Shown: positions 1 to 9,877, counted from the stretch's first letter. The stretch is DNA of 64,000 nucleotides from Alphaproteobacteria bacterium HGW-Alphaproteobacteria-4 (GCA_002842855.1 PHEE01000006.1:1-64000), one strand, 5' to 3'. Numbers and translations are program-made. The notes: generated from the letters alone by a model not told the origin.

Positions 1-1595
1 AGCTTGGCCTCGATCACTGCGCCAAGTGCCGCCCGGTCGGGGTTGGCGCGCAGGTCGAGCAGTTCGGCCTGCAACGCGATCGCTTCCAGCAGCTTGTCGA
101 GCCCTTGCCCGGTTTTTGCCGAAACCTCGACATCGAGCACGTCGCCCGACATTTCTTCAACCACCACCGAGTGCTGCAACAGGTCGGTGCGCACCTTTTG
201 CGGGTTCGCCTCGTATTTGTCGATCTTGTTGATCGCCACGATCATCGGCACGTTGGCGGCCTTGGCGTGGTTGATCGCTTCAATCGTCTGCGGCATCACC
301 TGATCGTCTGCGGCAACCACCAGCACCACGATGTCGGTCACCTGCGCGCCACGGGCACGCATGCTGGTGAACGCCGCGTGTCCGGGCGTGTCGAGGAAGG
401 TCAGCACGGCGCCGGTATCGGTTTTCACCTGATAGGCGCCGATATGTTGCGTGATACCTCCGGCTTCGCCGGTGGCCACCGTGGTGTGGCGGATCGCGTC
501 AAGGATCGAGGTCTTGCCGTGGTCAACGTGGCCCATGATCGTCACCACCGGCGGGCGCGGCACCAGATGTTCGGCGGCATCCTGCACAGTATCAATCACA
601 TGCTCGACGTCGGCATCGGAAACCCGCACCGCGCGGTGGCCGAATTCCTCGATCACCAATTCGGCGGTGTCGGCGTCGATGGGTTCGTTGATCGACACCA
701 TCATGCCCATCTTCATCAGGCTTTTCACCACATCCGCAGCACGTTCGGCCATGCGGTTCGCCAGTTCCGAAACAACAATGGCTTCGGGCAGCTGCACATC
801 GCGCACCTGCTTTTCGGGCTTGGTATGAATGCCCAGCGCCTTCTGGCGGGCTTTCTCTTGCTTGCGCTTCATCGCGGCCATGCTGCGCTGGCGCCCGCCT
901 TCGCCCGCAAGGGCGTCGGTCAGGGTCAACTTGCCGGTGCGGCGGGCGTCATCGGTGCCCTTGGCCTTGCCACGCGCGTCGCGGTCGGCGGCCGAAGTGC
1001 GGTCAACGCGGTCGCGGTCGGTTTTGCGCGGGCCGACCGATGCCACACCCTTGGTCTCGGCGCGGCTGGCGGCGGCCTCGGCGGCCGCCGGGTCGGCTGC
1101 AGGCGCGGGCTTGCCGGCAGCGGGCCGGCGCACGTCTTCCTTCTTTTTCTCGCGGGTTTCGGCGTCGCGCAGTTTGCGCGCCTCTTCTTCGGCCTTCAGC
1201 CGCAGCGCCTCTTCGCGCTCGGCTTCCTCCTTGGCCTTGGCCTCGGCCTCGGCCACGCGCAACGCGCGTTCCTCCTCGCGGATTTTATCTTCGACGATCC
1301 GCCTGGCGGCGTCTTCGACGTCGCGCACCTTGGCGGCGCGCAGCGCGGCCATGCGGCGGTCCATCTCGGCATCGGAAATGCCAGCGGGGCGTTTCGACGG
1401 GTCGCCCGAAGGCGTGGGGCCGCCGGCGACCGGGGCCTTGGGTGCGGGCACACCCGGTTTGGGCACCAAAACGCGCTTGCGCTTGGTTTCGACCACCACA
1501 CTTTTGGTCCGGCCGTGGCTGAAGCTCTGCTTCACCTGACCGGGGCGGCTGGTGCCGCCCAGCCCGAGGGGTTTTTTGCCGTCAGTATCGTTCAT
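1..1595 (-). CDS. infB: Translation initiation factor IF-2 (partial, C-terminus off left edge)
   Basis: IF-2 is the GTPase that places initiator tRNA on the 30S subunit. Reading leftward from ATG at 1595, about 531 codons are open to the window edge. The first ~250 residues are a basic/acidic, Lys/Glu/Ala-rich linker typical of long proteobacterial IF-2. The G domain follows, with GHVDHGKT (G1), DTPGHAAF (G3) and NKID (G4). The start overlaps the ylxR stop in an ATGA, so the two are translationally coupled. It is the last visible gene of rimP-nusA-ylxR-infB. The C-terminal domains that bind fMet-tRNA lie outside the window. Identification is secure. Confidence 0.97.
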   Translation of the reverse strand, partial: MNDTDGKKPLGLGGTSRPGQVKQSFSHGRTKSVVVETKRKRVLVPKPGVPAPKAPVAGGPTPSGDPSKRPAGISDAEMDRRMAALRAAKVRDVEDAARRIVEDKIREEERALRVAEAEAKAKEEAEREEALRLKAEEEARKLRDAETREKKKEDVRRPAAGKPAPAADPAAAEAAASRAETKGVASVGPRKTDRDRVDRTSAADRDARGKAKGTDDARRTGKLTLTDALAGEGGRQRSMAAMKRKQEKARQKALGIHTKPEKQVRDVQLPEAIVVSELANRMAERAADVVKSLMKMGMMVSINEPIDADTAELVIEEFGHRAVRVSDADVEHVIDTVQDAAEHLVPRPPVVTIMGHVDHGKTSILDAIRHTTVATGEAGGITQHIGAYQVKTDTGAVLTFLDTPGHAAFTSMRARGAQVTDIVVLVVAADDQVMPQTIEAINHAKAANVPMIVAINKIDKYEANPQKVRTDLLQHSVVVEEMSGDVLDVEVSAKTGQGLDKLLEAIALQAELLDLRANPDRAALGAVIEAK

Positions 1596-2221
1596 GCCGT
1601 GTTCGTATCCTTCTCGGCGGTCATGCCGCCGTCCCGCTTGCGCAAGCCTGTAAGCCTCGCAGCATCGACTTTTACGCGTGAGGTCAAGCCGCCAGCCGCA
1701 AGCGCGCCGTGTATGGCATGATCGCGGCCGAAAGCCAAACCCAATTCCGACGCGGTCAGGCAGCCAAACCAGCGCCCGCCCTCGGGCGTCCAGAGCTTGC
1801 CCTTGCCGCGATCAGACCCATCCGAGGCCTGCAACAAAACCTTGGCGCGGCCTTCTGAAAGCCACGACTTCACCTTCTCGAACCCGCAGACCGCGCGCCC
1901 CGATTTGCGCGCCAGCGACACCAGATCAACCACCCGCTGCGCCAGCGCCGCCTCGACCAGATCGACAAGGCCATCGGGCAACGTCACCGGTGCCTTGGCG
2001 GCGCGGGCGAACAGGCCCTTTTTCACCGCCTTCTCCAGCACCTCGCGGTCGGCTGTCACCCAGATGCCCCGGCCCGGCAGCTTTTCCGCCAGATCGGGGT
2101 AGATCATCGCGTCGGGTCCGACCACAAACCGGATCAGCCCGACCTTGGGCTGCACCTCGCCGGTGACGATGCACCTGCGTTCGGGGTCTTCCGGGGTCTG
2201 GTCTTTACCGCCGCGTGTCAT
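1592..2221 (-). CDS. ylxR: YlxR (DUF448) RNA-binding protein with L7Ae-like C-terminal half
   Basis: 209 aa. The N-terminal ~85 residues match the YlxR/DUF448 fold, with an RRCIVTGE start motif, an FVVGPD segment and LPGRGIWV. The second half ([25 protein letters not shown]) resembles the L7Ae/L30e-like nucleic-acid-binding fold. This two-domain arrangement is usual in alphaproteobacteria, where nusA and infB flank it. The probable role is RNA binding linked to transcription or ribosome function; the exact activity is unsettled for the family. It lies 20 bp after nusA and overlaps infB by 4 bp. Confidence 0.88.
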   Translation of the reverse strand: MTRGGKDQTPEDPERRCIVTGEVQPKVGLIRFVVGPDAMIYPDLAEKLPGRGIWVTADREVLEKAVKKGLFARAAKAPVTLPDGLVDLVEAALAQRVVDLVSLARKSGRAVCGFEKVKSWLSEGRAKVLLQASDGSDRGKGKLWTPEGGRWFGCLTASELGLAFGRDHAIHGALAAGGLTSRVKVDAARLTGLRKRDGGMTAEKDTNTA

Positions 2222-2241
2222 TCTGGTCTCCGGGGCCTCGC

Positions 2242-3855
2242 TCAGGCCCCGGCCTCCTCGTCATCGTCGCCTGCATCGGCATCCGGCGCTTCCAGCTCGG
2301 ACGGGTCAACCCAGCCCAGTTGCACCCGCGCGGTCATCACCAGATGCTGCGCCTCCTCAAGGCTCATGTCGAACTTCTCAAGCAGCCCCTCGTCCTTCAC
2401 CCGCTGACCGTTGACCGTGGTCCAGCCGCCCGCCAGTTCCCAGTCGGCGCAGGTGGCAAAGTCTTCCAGCGTTTTCACGCCATCCTTGGCCAGCGCTTCC
2501 AGCATTTGCGGGGTCAGCCCCTCAAAGTCGATCAGGCTTTGCTCAACGCCCAGCGCCAGTGCCGCTTCCATCGCCTTGCGGGCCTGCTCTTCGATGTATT
2601 CGCGTGCCCGGGTCTGCAATTCGCCCGCGGTGCCCTCATCGACGCCCTCGATCGCCAGCAGCTCGTCCAGATCGACATAGGCGACCTCTTCGAGGCTGGT
2701 AAAGCCCTCGGCCACCAGAAGCTGCGCGAAGAATTCATCCAGATCGAGCGAATCGACAAACAGCTTGGTGCGTTCCGCAAACTCGGCCTGACGGCGCTGG
2801 CTTTCATCGGCCTCGGTCATGATGTCGATGTCGAGCCCGGTCAGCTGGCTTGCCAGCCGCACGTTCTGCCCGCGCCGCCCGATCGCAAGCGAAAGTTGCT
2901 CGTCGGGCACCACCACCACGATCCGGTTGGCCTCTTCGTCGATCACCACCTTGGAAACCTCGGCAGGCTGCAAGGCGTTCACCAGGAACGTCGCCTGATC
3001 TTCGTTCCAGGGAATGATGTCGATCTTTTCGCCCTGCAACTCGCCCACCACGGCCTGCACCCGGCTGCCGCGCATCCCGACGCAGGCACCCACCGGGTCA
3101 ATCGAGTTGTCGTAGGAAATAACCGCAATCTTGGCGCGGCTGCCGGGGTCGCGTGCCACCGCCTTGATCTCGATGATGCCATCGTAAATCTCGGGCACTT
3201 CCATCTTGAACAGCTCGGCCATGAACTGCGGGTCGGTGCGCGAGAGGAACACCTGCGGCCCGCGCGGTTCGCGCCGCACATCCTTGATGTAGGACCGGAT
3301 GCGGTCATTCGGGCGGAAGCTTTCGCGCCCGATTCGCTCGTTGCGGCGCAGAATCGCTTCGCCGCGGCCGATATCGACAATGATATTGCCGTATTCCTCG
3401 CGCTTGACGACGCCGTTGATGATCGTGCCCTTGCGACCGACGAATTCTTCAAACTGGCGGTCACGCTCGGCCTCACGCACCTTTTGCAGGATCACCTGCT
3501 TGGCGCTTTGCGCCGCGATCCGGCCCAGATCTACGGGCGGCACCTCGTCGATGATCTCGTCGCCTAGCTTTGGGTCTTCGAGGTAGGGCTTCGCCTGCTC
3601 GACCGTCAGCTGCGCCTGATAGTTTTCCACCTCGTCATCGCCCACCACCGTGCGCACCCGGGTAAACGTTGCCCGCCCGGTCTTGCGGTCGATCGCCACC
3701 CGAATATCCATTTCCGCGCCGTAGCGCGATTTTGCGGCCCGCGCGAGGCTGTCTTCCATCGCCTGGATCACCAGTTCGGGGTCGATCATCTTCTCGCGCG
3801 CCACCGCCTCGGCGGTTTGCAGAAGTTCAAGCTGGTTGGCAGAGGTAATCGCCAT
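2242..3855 (-). CDS. nusA: Transcription termination/antitermination protein NusA
   Basis: 537 aa, near the usual alphaproteobacterial length. Order: NusA N-terminal RNA-polymerase-binding domain (to ~130), S1 domain (FVGRKGTIINGVVKREEYGNIIVDIG is split here into FVGRKGTIINGV and the following strand), two KH domains (VGACVGMRGSRVQAVVGEL and LAIGRRGQNVRLASQLTG), then helix-hairpin-helix/acidic-repeat C-terminal regions and an acidic tail (DADAGDDDEEAGA). NusA controls pausing, termination and rRNA antitermination. It sits 20 bp downstream of rimP and shares its promoter. In other bacteria this operon is feedback-controlled by NusA, which fits the leader terminator seen upstream of rimP. Confidence 0.97.
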   Translation of the reverse strand: MAITSANQLELLQTAEAVAREKMIDPELVIQAMEDSLARAAKSRYGAEMDIRVAIDRKTGRATFTRVRTVVGDDEVENYQAQLTVEQAKPYLEDPKLGDEIIDEVPPVDLGRIAAQSAKQVILQKVREAERDRQFEEFVGRKGTIINGVVKREEYGNIIVDIGRGEAILRRNERIGRESFRPNDRIRSYIKDVRREPRGPQVFLSRTDPQFMAELFKMEVPEIYDGIIEIKAVARDPGSRAKIAVISYDNSIDPVGACVGMRGSRVQAVVGELQGEKIDIIPWNEDQATFLVNALQPAEVSKVVIDEEANRIVVVVPDEQLSLAIGRRGQNVRLASQLTGLDIDIMTEADESQRRQAEFAERTKLFVDSLDLDEFFAQLLVAEGFTSLEEVAYVDLDELLAIEGVDEGTAGELQTRAREYIEEQARKAMEAALALGVEQSLIDFEGLTPQMLEALAKDGVKTLEDFATCADWELAGGWTTVNGQRVKDEGLLEKFDMSLEEAQHLVMTARVQLGWVDPSELEAPDADAGDDDEEAGA

Positions 3856-3875
3856 GTCAGTCCTCCGGGGGGTGG

Positions 3876-4499
3876 TCAGTGTTGGGTCGTGGCGCCGTCG
3901 GGGGCGTCATCGCCCGCGTCCTCGTCGCCTTCGGTTTCTTCGATCTCGTCAAACTGGGTTTCGTCAAGCGTGCCCGCCGCCTTGCGCTGGCGCAACATCT
4001 CGGCAATCAGCCCTTCGGTCAGTATCAGCTTGGCATCTGCCAGCCAGTCGAACTTGAGGCCGATGGTCAATTCGCCGTCGGGGCCTTCGGGCAGCGTTAT
4101 CAGCACCTCGTCGCCCTCGGTGCCCGCCAGAATGCCCTTGAAGCGCTTGCGCCCGTCAATCTGCGCTTCGGTTTCAATCCGCGCCTCATAGCCCACCCAG
4201 ACGTCGAAATCCTTCAGCCGGGTCAAGGGCCGATCGATGCCGGGGCTTGAAACCTCAAGCGTATAGGGCTCGGAAATCGGGTCTTCCACGTCGAGCGCCG
4301 CCGAAACCCCGGTCGAGATCTTGGCGCAATCGTCCACGTCGATGCCGCCCTCGGGGCGGTCGGCCATGATCTGCAAGGTCTTGGCTAACCCACCCATCAG
4401 GCGGATGCGCACCAATTCATAGCCGAGCCCTTCGATCACGGGGCCCACGATGCCGGCAAGACGCTGGTCAATGGCGGCTTTGGCGATCAGGTCGGTCAT
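3876..4499 (-). CDS. rimP: Ribosome maturation factor RimP
   Basis: 207 aa from ATG at 4499. RimP assists late 30S subunit assembly. The two-domain RimP pattern is visible: an N-terminal alpha/beta part ([30 protein letters not shown]) and [11 protein letters not shown] before the C-terminal SH3-like barrel. A longer upstream in-frame start exists but would run through the leader terminator, so 4499 is preferred. The acidic tail ([14 protein letters not shown]) is common in this group. It is first gene of the nusA-infB operon, read from the promoter at 4597-4625. Confidence 0.95.
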   Translation of the reverse strand: MTDLIAKAAIDQRLAGIVGPVIEGLGYELVRIRLMGGLAKTLQIMADRPEGGIDVDDCAKISTGVSAALDVEDPISEPYTLEVSSPGIDRPLTRLKDFDVWVGYEARIETEAQIDGRKRFKGILAGTEGDEVLITLPEGPDGELTIGLKFDWLADAKLILTEGLIAEMLRQRKAAGTLDETQFDEIEETEGDEDAGDDAPDGATTQH

Positions 4500-4515
4500 G
4501 CGCTCAGCACTTTCA

Positions 4516-4544
4516 AAACAAAAAACGGGCCGTCGCGGCCCGTT
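4516..4544 (-). terminator. Intrinsic terminator in the rimP leader (candidate attenuator)
   Basis: On the minus strand a perfect 9-bp stem (AACGGGCCG/CGGCCCGTT, 4524-4544) with a 3-nt loop is followed by TTTTTTGTTTTG. It ends only about 20 bp before the rimP ATG and lies downstream of the predicted promoter at 4597-4625. It would therefore stop the operon's own transcripts unless read through. Seen directly; the attenuation role is inferred. Confidence 0.8.
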
Positions 4545-4596
4545 GCTCTTTCCCGGTTGGCTGCGAGTTTGGACCCCGCACGCCGCTGTTGAAGGC

Positions 4597-4625
4597 GATA
4601 TAGGCGAAAGGTCGGCGCGGTGCAA
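4597..4625 (-). promoter_or_regulatory. Sigma70-like promoter of rimP-nusA-ylxR-infB
   Basis: Minus-strand TTGCAC (-35) and TATATC (-10) separated by exactly 17 bp. A start near 4590 would give a leader of about 90 nt carrying the terminator at 4516-4544. Motif match only, not experimentally known. Confidence 0.55.
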
Positions 4626-4654
4626 GAAAGATTCAGGCGGGCGACGGCGAGGGC

Positions 4655-4691
4655 CGGATCAGCGAGGGGCCAGTGGCCCCTCGCTGATCCG
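4655..4691. repeat. Perfect 17-bp inverted repeat with 3-nt loop
   Basis: CGGATCAGCGAGGGGCC, then AGT, then its exact reverse complement. No U-tract follows on either strand. It sits between the tspO stop (4777) and the rimP promoter, so it could act as a factor-assisted or processed 3' end for tspO mRNA, or be a dispersed chromosomal palindrome. Confidence 0.85.
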
Positions 4692-4776
4692 ATTGCCCAA
4701 AGCCGCAAGGCGTAGGGCAGGGTGGGTTACGCAGCGCAAAGGGTTTCAATCGGGCAAGTGAAAGAAAGCTGCCGCC

Positions 4777-5232
4777 TCAGGCAGGTTCGGGGTTATCGCG
4801 CCAGACACGAAAGTTGAGCGTGCTCGCCACGCTCAGCCATGCAAGGTAAGGCAGCATCAGCAGCCCCGCCAGCCAGTCGAGCGCCCAGAACTGCCAGACC
4901 ATCGCCGCCACCACCAGCCACAACAGCACGATGATGGCGAACCCTGCGCCCTTTTTGCGCGCCCCGAAAAACACCGGCGTCCAGAGCGTGTTGAGCGCGA
5001 TCTGCAAGGCCCAGAGCGCCAGCGCAAAGCCCGCCCCCGGCAGCACCGCCACCCGCGCCGCGGCATAGGCGATGGCGATGTAAAGCGTGGTCCAGACCAC
5101 CGGGAACACCCAGCCCGGCGGTGTCCAGCGTGGCCGCACGAGGCTCAGATACCAGTCGCCGGGCTTGAAGAAGCTGCCGCTTGCCGCTGCGGCGCCCGAG
5201 GCCGCCAGAAATACGAGGAATAGGGCCCACAT
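4777..5232 (-). CDS. tspO: TspO/MBR family tryptophan-rich sensory protein
   Basis: 151 aa, five predicted membrane helices, as in the TspO/peripheral benzodiazepine receptor family. Family features seen: WYLSLVRPRWTPPGWVFPVVWTTLY after the first helix (here quoted only in part as PRWTPPGWVFPVVWT), ALNTLWTPVFFGARK, and the WRDNPEP tail. TspO binds porphyrins in the membrane and in Rhodobacter affects tetrapyrrole and photosynthesis gene output. The ATG at 5232 has a clear AGGAGG site; a longer in-frame start at 5274 adds a non-hydrophobic stretch and is not preferred. Upstream is an AT-rich intergenic region (5345-5395) likely to hold its promoter. Confidence 0.92.
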   Translation of the reverse strand: MWALFLVFLAASGAAAASGSFFKPGDWYLSLVRPRWTPPGWVFPVVWTTLYIAIAYAAARVAVLPGAGFALALWALQIALNTLWTPVFFGARKKGAGFAIIVLLWLVVAAMVWQFWALDWLAGLLMLPYLAWLSVASTLNFRVWRDNPEPA

Positions 5233-5393
5233 GGCAAACCTCCTGCAACCGTGCCTGCCCTGAATGTAGTGCAAAGCACCGCTAAAGCATCGGGCGCGGG
5301 GCGAATTATTTTGGGCGCGCTTAGGCCCCGCAAAGCCTTGCCAACAGGTTAACGTGGCAAGTAAATAATATAAATATCAACGTGTTGCCAAAC

Positions 5394-5409
5394 ATAACAC
5401 GCGTGTTAT
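5394..5409. repeat. 16-bp perfect palindrome, copy 1
   Basis: ATAACACGCGTGTTAT. It touches the stop codon of the iminopeptidase gene. The same 16 bp, followed by a similar (T)C[AG]CGCCCT stretch, recurs at 34311-34326 beside the adhC stop. Function unknown. Confidence 0.9.
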
Positions 5410-6380
5410 CACGCCCTGAGCGCGTTCATCACCCGCAAAAGCTCGGCCGTGATCCGGGTTTCCGAAAGCGCGTGCCCGGCCGCCGCGATCAGCCGCAGCT
5501 CGGCCTTTTCCCAGCCTGCGGCCAGCTTCCAGGCCGAGGCGGGCGGGCAGACCATATCAAGCCGCCCCTGCACGATCACCGCCGGAATGTGCTCGATTCG
5601 CGCCCGGTCGCGCAGGATCTGGTCGTCCACCTCCAGAAAAGCGCGGTGGTAGAAATAATGGTTCTCGAGCCGGGCGAAAGTGCGGGCATATTCGGGCGGC
5701 GCCTCGCCAAGGCTCGCGTCCCCCTCGACGCTTGCCAGCGCGTTTTCCCAATGCGCCCAGATCCGCGCAAACCGCGCCTCGGTTGCCCATTCACCGCTGA
5801 ACAGCCGCGCGTGGTAGGCCGCGATCAGGTCGCCCCGCTCAGCCTCGGGCACCATTTCGGTGAACTGCTTCCACAAGTCCGGCCAGAACACGCCGGCGCC
5901 GCCGCCGTAAAACCAGTCAAGCTCGGCCTTGGTCGCCAGAAATACCCCCCGCAGCACCAGTTGCCGCACCCTCTCGGGGTGCGCCTCGGCATACAAAAGC
6001 GCCAGCGTCGCGCCCCAGCTGCCGCCGAACACGATGAAACTCTCAAGCCCCAGGGTGGTGCGGATTTTCTCGATATCGCCGATCAGATGCGTGGTCGTGT
6101 TCGCCTCAACCGAAGCGGCGGGTTTCGAGCGGCCGCAGCCGCGCTGATCGAACAGCACCACGCGGTAGAACTCGGGGTCGAAATAACGCCGCATCGCCGG
6201 GCTTGCACCACCCCCCGGCCCGCCATGCAACACCAGCACCGGCCGCCCCTTCGGGTTGCCGCATTGCTCGACATAAATCCGGTGCCCGTCACCCACCTCG
6301 AGCATCCGCTGATCGAATGGCTCGACCGGCGGGTAGAGAAAGGCGCCACTGCTGCGCTTTTGGGCTGCGGTTCTGTCCAT
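5409..6380 (-). CDS. pip: Proline iminopeptidase (alpha/beta hydrolase, S33)
   Basis: 323 aa cytosolic alpha/beta-hydrolase that removes N-terminal proline from peptides. Seen: oxyanion-hole segment [21 protein letters not shown], the nucleophile elbow GGSWG (Ser), DLWKQF cap region, [10 protein letters not shown] carrying the catalytic Asp region, and AAGHALSE with the catalytic His. Length is normal. ATG at 6380 ([14 protein letters not shown]) is preferred over a farther start that would cross into the ubiG 5' region. It is divergent from ubiG with a 64-bp gap. Confidence 0.93.
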   Translation of the reverse strand: MDRTAAQKRSSGAFLYPPVEPFDQRMLEVGDGHRIYVEQCGNPKGRPVLVLHGGPGGGASPAMRRYFDPEFYRVVLFDQRGCGRSKPAASVEANTTTHLIGDIEKIRTTLGLESFIVFGGSWGATLALLYAEAHPERVRQLVLRGVFLATKAELDWFYGGGAGVFWPDLWKQFTEMVPEAERGDLIAAYHARLFSGEWATEARFARIWAHWENALASVEGDASLGEAPPEYARTFARLENHYFYHRAFLEVDDQILRDRARIEHIPAVIVQGRLDMVCPPASAWKLAAGWEKAELRLIAAAGHALSETRITAELLRVMNALRA

Positions 6381-6444
6381 GACCCGACTATATAACGCCA
6401 AGGCGCCGCCCGCCACGCCTGCCGCCAAAGAATCGGAGACCGAC

Positions 6445-7188
6445 ATGCAAAACCCCGCCAGCAGCATCAACCCCGACGAGGTTGCCAAGTTCGAGGCGAT
6501 GGCCGCCGAATGGTGGGACCCCAATGGCAAGTTCAAGCCGCTGCATCTGATGAACCCCTGCCGGCTTGATTACATCATCGGTCAGATCGCCGCCGAGTTC
6601 GGCCGCGATGCCGCCACCCTGCGCCCGTTCGAGGGGCTACGGATACTCGATATCGGCTGCGGCGGCGGCCTGCTTTCGGAACCGATGGCGCGGCTCGGGG
6701 CCGAGGTGGTGGGGGCCGATGCCGCGCCGCGCAACATTCCCGTCGCCCGCCTGCACGCCGAAGCGCAGGGGCTGGCGATTGATTACCGCAACACCACCGC
6801 CGAGGCGCTGGCCGCCGATGGCGAGCGGTTTGACGTGGTGCTGAACATGGAGGTCGTCGAACACGTCGCCGACCCGCAGGCGTTCCTGACCACCTGCCAG
6901 CAGCTTCTGAAGCAGGGCGGGCTGATGATCTGCTCGACGCTGAACCGCAACCCGAAAAGCTATGTAATGGCAATATTCGGTGCCGAGCGGGTGATGCGCT
7001 GGCTGCCGGTGGGCACCCATGACTGGTCGAAGTTCATCACCCCCGATGAGCTTTACGCGCTGATCCGCAGCGCGGGCCTCGACCCGGTTGACCGCAAGGG
7101 CATGGTCTTCAACCCCCTAAGCTGGCGCTGGAGCCTGTCAGACCGCGACCTTTCGGTGAACTATGTCACCGCCAGCGTGAAGCGCTAG
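6445..7188 (+). CDS. ubiG: Ubiquinone biosynthesis O-methyltransferase UbiG
   Basis: 247 aa SAM-dependent methyltransferase for the two O-methylations of ubiquinone synthesis. Seen: the [19 protein letters not shown]-terminus typical of UbiG, SAM-binding [33 protein letters not shown], and the NYVTAS C-terminal end. Start at 6445 has GGAGA 6-7 bp upstream; the longer in-frame start at 6379 overlaps pip and looks spurious. Divergent from pip and convergent with the broken glutamine-synthetase gene, 3 bp away. Confidence 0.95.
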   Translation: MQNPASSINPDEVAKFEAMAAEWWDPNGKFKPLHLMNPCRLDYIIGQIAAEFGRDAATLRPFEGLRILDIGCGGGLLSEPMARLGAEVVGADAAPRNIPVARLHAEAQGLAIDYRNTTAEALAADGERFDVVLNMEVVEHVADPQAFLTTCQQLLKQGGLMICSTLNRNPKSYVMAIFGAERVMRWLPVGTHDWSKFITPDELYALIRSAGLDPVDRKGMVFNPLSWRWSLSDRDLSVNYVTASVKR

Positions 7189-7191
7189 CGC

Positions 7192-8476
7192 CTAGACCGT
7201 GTGCAGGTAAAGGTCGTAGTCCACATCGGCTATGGTGCGGGCAACGCGCGCATATTCGGCGGCCTTGATGGCGCAAAAGGTGCGGTGCATGTCGGCCCCC
7301 AGGGCTTCGCGCAGAAATGCCGAATCGGTCGCGGCGCGAATCGCCTCGCGCCAATCGCCCGGTATCGGCAGCGCCTCTGCCTCGCCTGCATAGCCGTTGC
7401 CGGTGGTTTCGGGGCCAGGGTCGATGCGCTCGGCCAGGCCTTTGCGCACCCCGGCCAGCACCGTTGCCGCCACCAGATAGGGGTTTGCGTCCACACCAGA
7501 GGGGCGGTGTTCCACCCGCCGTGCGGCCACCGGCCCGGCGGGAATACGCAGCGCCACCGAGCGGTTGTTGACGCCCCAGCTTGGGCTGACCGGGGCATAG
7601 CTTTGGCTGGCAAAGCGGCGCCAGCTGTTGGCGTGCGGCGCAAACACCAGCCAGCAATGAGACATGAAAGTGCATGCCCGAGCCTGCATATTTCTCAACC
7701 GGCTTGGCCATGAAACAGGCCGTTACCCCATGCCGCCGCGCTTGCAGCCGCACAATCCGCTTAAGTCGTACAAGGTCATCGGCTGCGGCCATCACGTCGG
7801 TGCGGTAATGCAGCGTCAATTCGTATTGCCCCGGCGCGTATTCCGAAATCACCGTTTCGGCCTTGATCCCCATCTCGTCGGCTGCGCGGTAGATATCGGA
7901 AAAGAGCGGCTCCATGCCGTGCAGGTGATCGACCGAATAGACCTCGGTCTTGTCCGACCTGCGCCCGTCAAGCACCGCCGCGGCGGGGCGCGCATAGCCC
8001 TGATCGTCAAGTTTGGGGTCGAGCAGGAAGAACTCCAGCTCGAAAGCGCCCGCCGGGTAAAGCCCTTCGGCGGCCATTGCCTTCACCTGCCGCGCCAGCG
8101 CGTGGCGGGGGTCGGATGTCATCTCGGCGCCGTCGAGGTGATACATGCTCATCAGCAATTCGCCGCGCGGCGGGTTGGTGCCGTGCAGCGGTTTGAGGCT
8201 GCCCGGAATCGGCCAGGCGCGCAGATCGCCGTCGCCCTGGTCCCAGATCAGCCCGGTTTCGTGCACATCCTCGCCGCAGATGTCGAGCCCGAGAATGGAA
8301 ATCGGCAGGTGCCGCCCGCCGGTGTAAAGCCCGATCAGCTCATGCCGCCGAATGATCTTGCCGCGGCCGATGCCGTTGGCGTCGGTCAGCACGATGTCAA
8401 ACGCCTCGATCTCGGGGTGGGCGGCCAGAAAGGCCTCGGCCTCGGCGGGGGTGGAACCGGTGGGGGAGGTGGTCAT
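7192..8476 (-). pseudogene. Glutamine synthetase/gamma-glutamylpolyamine synthetase family, broken by an internal deletion
   Basis: The N-terminal ~273 residues (LTDANGIGRGKIIRR ... EYAPGQYELTLHYR ... GSGMHFHVS) and the C-terminal ~150 residues (LVFAPHANSWRRF ... RPSGVDANPYLVAATVLAG ... DYDLYLHTV) are both good type-III/PuuA-like glutamine synthetase sequence, but they are in different frames. The join is at about 7650-7660. Relatives have roughly 35 residues between MHFHVS and LVFAPHANS; here they are missing and the frame changes. Read through, the first frame gives 436 aa with a nonsense C-terminal third. The start ATGA-overlaps the upstream aminotransferase stop, so it was the last gene of that operon. 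An assembly deletion cannot be excluded. Confidence 0.85.
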
Positions 8477-9852
8477 GGGGTGGTCTTTCCTGCGAAAAGC
8501 TCCGCCACGGTGGCGGCAAAAGCGGCGATCAGGCGGTTGATCTGCGCGTGCGTGGTGGCGGGGCTGACCAGCATCATGTTGTGGAAGGGCGCAATCAGGC
8601 AGCCGCGATTGAGAAGGCTCGCATGAATCGCGGCCTCGAGCGCGTGGGCGTGGGCGGCCTCGGCCTCAGTGCCATTTCGCAAGGGGCCGGGGGCGCAGAT
8701 GAACTCGACCCGCGCACCCACGCGCACCACATGCCAAGGCGCACCTTGGGCGGCAATGGCGCGCGCAAGGCCGCGCTCAAGCCGTGCCGCACCCGCCTCC
8801 ATGCGCGCGTAACTGGTGGCGGTCATCACTTCGGCCAAGGTCGCGCGCAGGGCGGCGAATTGCAGCGGGTTGGCCGACAGGGTGGTGCCCATGCCGGAAT
8901 GGCCCGGCGGTCGGGTGGCATCATAGGCGGCAAAACGGTCGGCCAGCTCGGGCGAAAGCCCCCAGACCGCGGCAGCCACACCCCCGGCGACGCATTTGCC
9001 CAGCACGAAGATGTCGGGTTCCAGCCCATGCACGCGGGTGTAGCCGCCAAGCCCGGTCGAAATCGTATGCGTTTCGTCGATCATCAAGAGCGCGCCATAG
9101 CGCCGGGTCAGCGCGCGCAGACCCGCATGAAAGCCGGGCTGGGGCAGCACCATGCAGGAATTGGTCAGCACCGGCTCGGTCAGAACCGCCGCCACATCGC
9201 CCCGCGCCAGCGCCGCCTCGACACCCGCAAGGTCGTTGAACTCGACCGCCACGGCGGTCCGCGTCAGGTCTGCCACCTGCCCGACAAGGCCGGGGCGGGC
9301 CTCGGTGCGGCCCGCGTGCAGGCGCACCATCGCCTCATCCACGGTGCCGTGATAGCAGCCGTTGAATACCAGCACCTTTGGCCGCCCCGTTACCGCGCGC
9401 GCCACCCGCAGCGCAAAGCGGTTGGCATCGGTGGCGGTGGTGGCGATCTGCCAGCGCATGGGGCCGAAACGCTCGGACAAAAGCACCCCTACGGCCAGCG
9501 CATCCGCATTGGGCAGCATGTAGGTAAGGCCGCGCCTCGCCTGCGCCCGAATCGCCCGCGCGACCGGGGCCGGCGAATGGCCGAACATCGAGCCGGTATC
9601 GCCAAGGCAGAAATCATCCACCCGGTTGCCGTCGATATCCTCCAGCCATGCCCCCTTGGCCTGCGCCACCAGCATCGGGAAGGGCTGCGGCCAATCAGTC
9701 ATCCAGTGCATCGGCACGCCGCCCAGCCACGCCCCCGCCCCCGCCGCCAGTGCGTGTGCCGTGCGCGGACGCGCCGCGCGGTAGGTGGCGGCGGCGCGGG
9801 CGGTCAGATCAGCGATGCGGGCGGCGGAAACGCCATGGGTCAACGGGGGCAT
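8473..9852 (-). CDS. Class III (PLP-dependent) aminotransferase, GSA-like
   Basis: About 459 aa. Fold-type I class III features: cofactor-site FNGCYHGTVDE, DETHTIS, and the Schiff-base lysine in VLGKCVAGG; also LGDTGSMFGHSP near the substrate entrance. It looks like the glutamate-1-semialdehyde/omega-aminotransferase side of the family, but the substrate cannot be read from sequence. ATG at 9852 is chosen; an upstream GTG at 9888 would overlap mnhG. It directly precedes, and overlaps, a broken gamma-glutamyl-ligase-like gene, so an amine or polyamine catabolic pair is the likeliest original setting. Confidence 0.8.
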   Translation of the reverse strand: MPPLTHGVSAARIADLTARAAATYRAARPRTAHALAAGAGAWLGGVPMHWMTDWPQPFPMLVAQAKGAWLEDIDGNRVDDFCLGDTGSMFGHSPAPVARAIRAQARRGLTYMLPNADALAVGVLLSERFGPMRWQIATTATDANRFALRVARAVTGRPKVLVFNGCYHGTVDEAMVRLHAGRTEARPGLVGQVADLTRTAVAVEFNDLAGVEAALARGDVAAVLTEPVLTNSCMVLPQPGFHAGLRALTRRYGALLMIDETHTISTGLGGYTRVHGLEPDIFVLGKCVAGGVAAAVWGLSPELADRFAAYDATRPPGHSGMGTTLSANPLQFAALRATLAEVMTATSYARMEAGAARLERGLARAIAAQGAPWHVVRVGARVEFICAPGPLRNGTEAEAAHAHALEAAIHASLLNRGCLIAPFHNMMLVSPATTHAQINRLIAAFAATVAELFAGKTTP

Positions 9853-9877
9853 GGGGCTGGCCTTGGAAACTGCGCCC

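Noticed and set aside
105-1721. Long open frame antisense to infB (538 codons)
   Set aside because: His/Gly/Arg-rich shadow of a high-GC gene; infB on the other strand has full domain support.
5394-5409. parS-type centromere site
   Set aside because: Does not match the ParB consensus TGTTTCACGTGAAACA; there is no parAB nearby.
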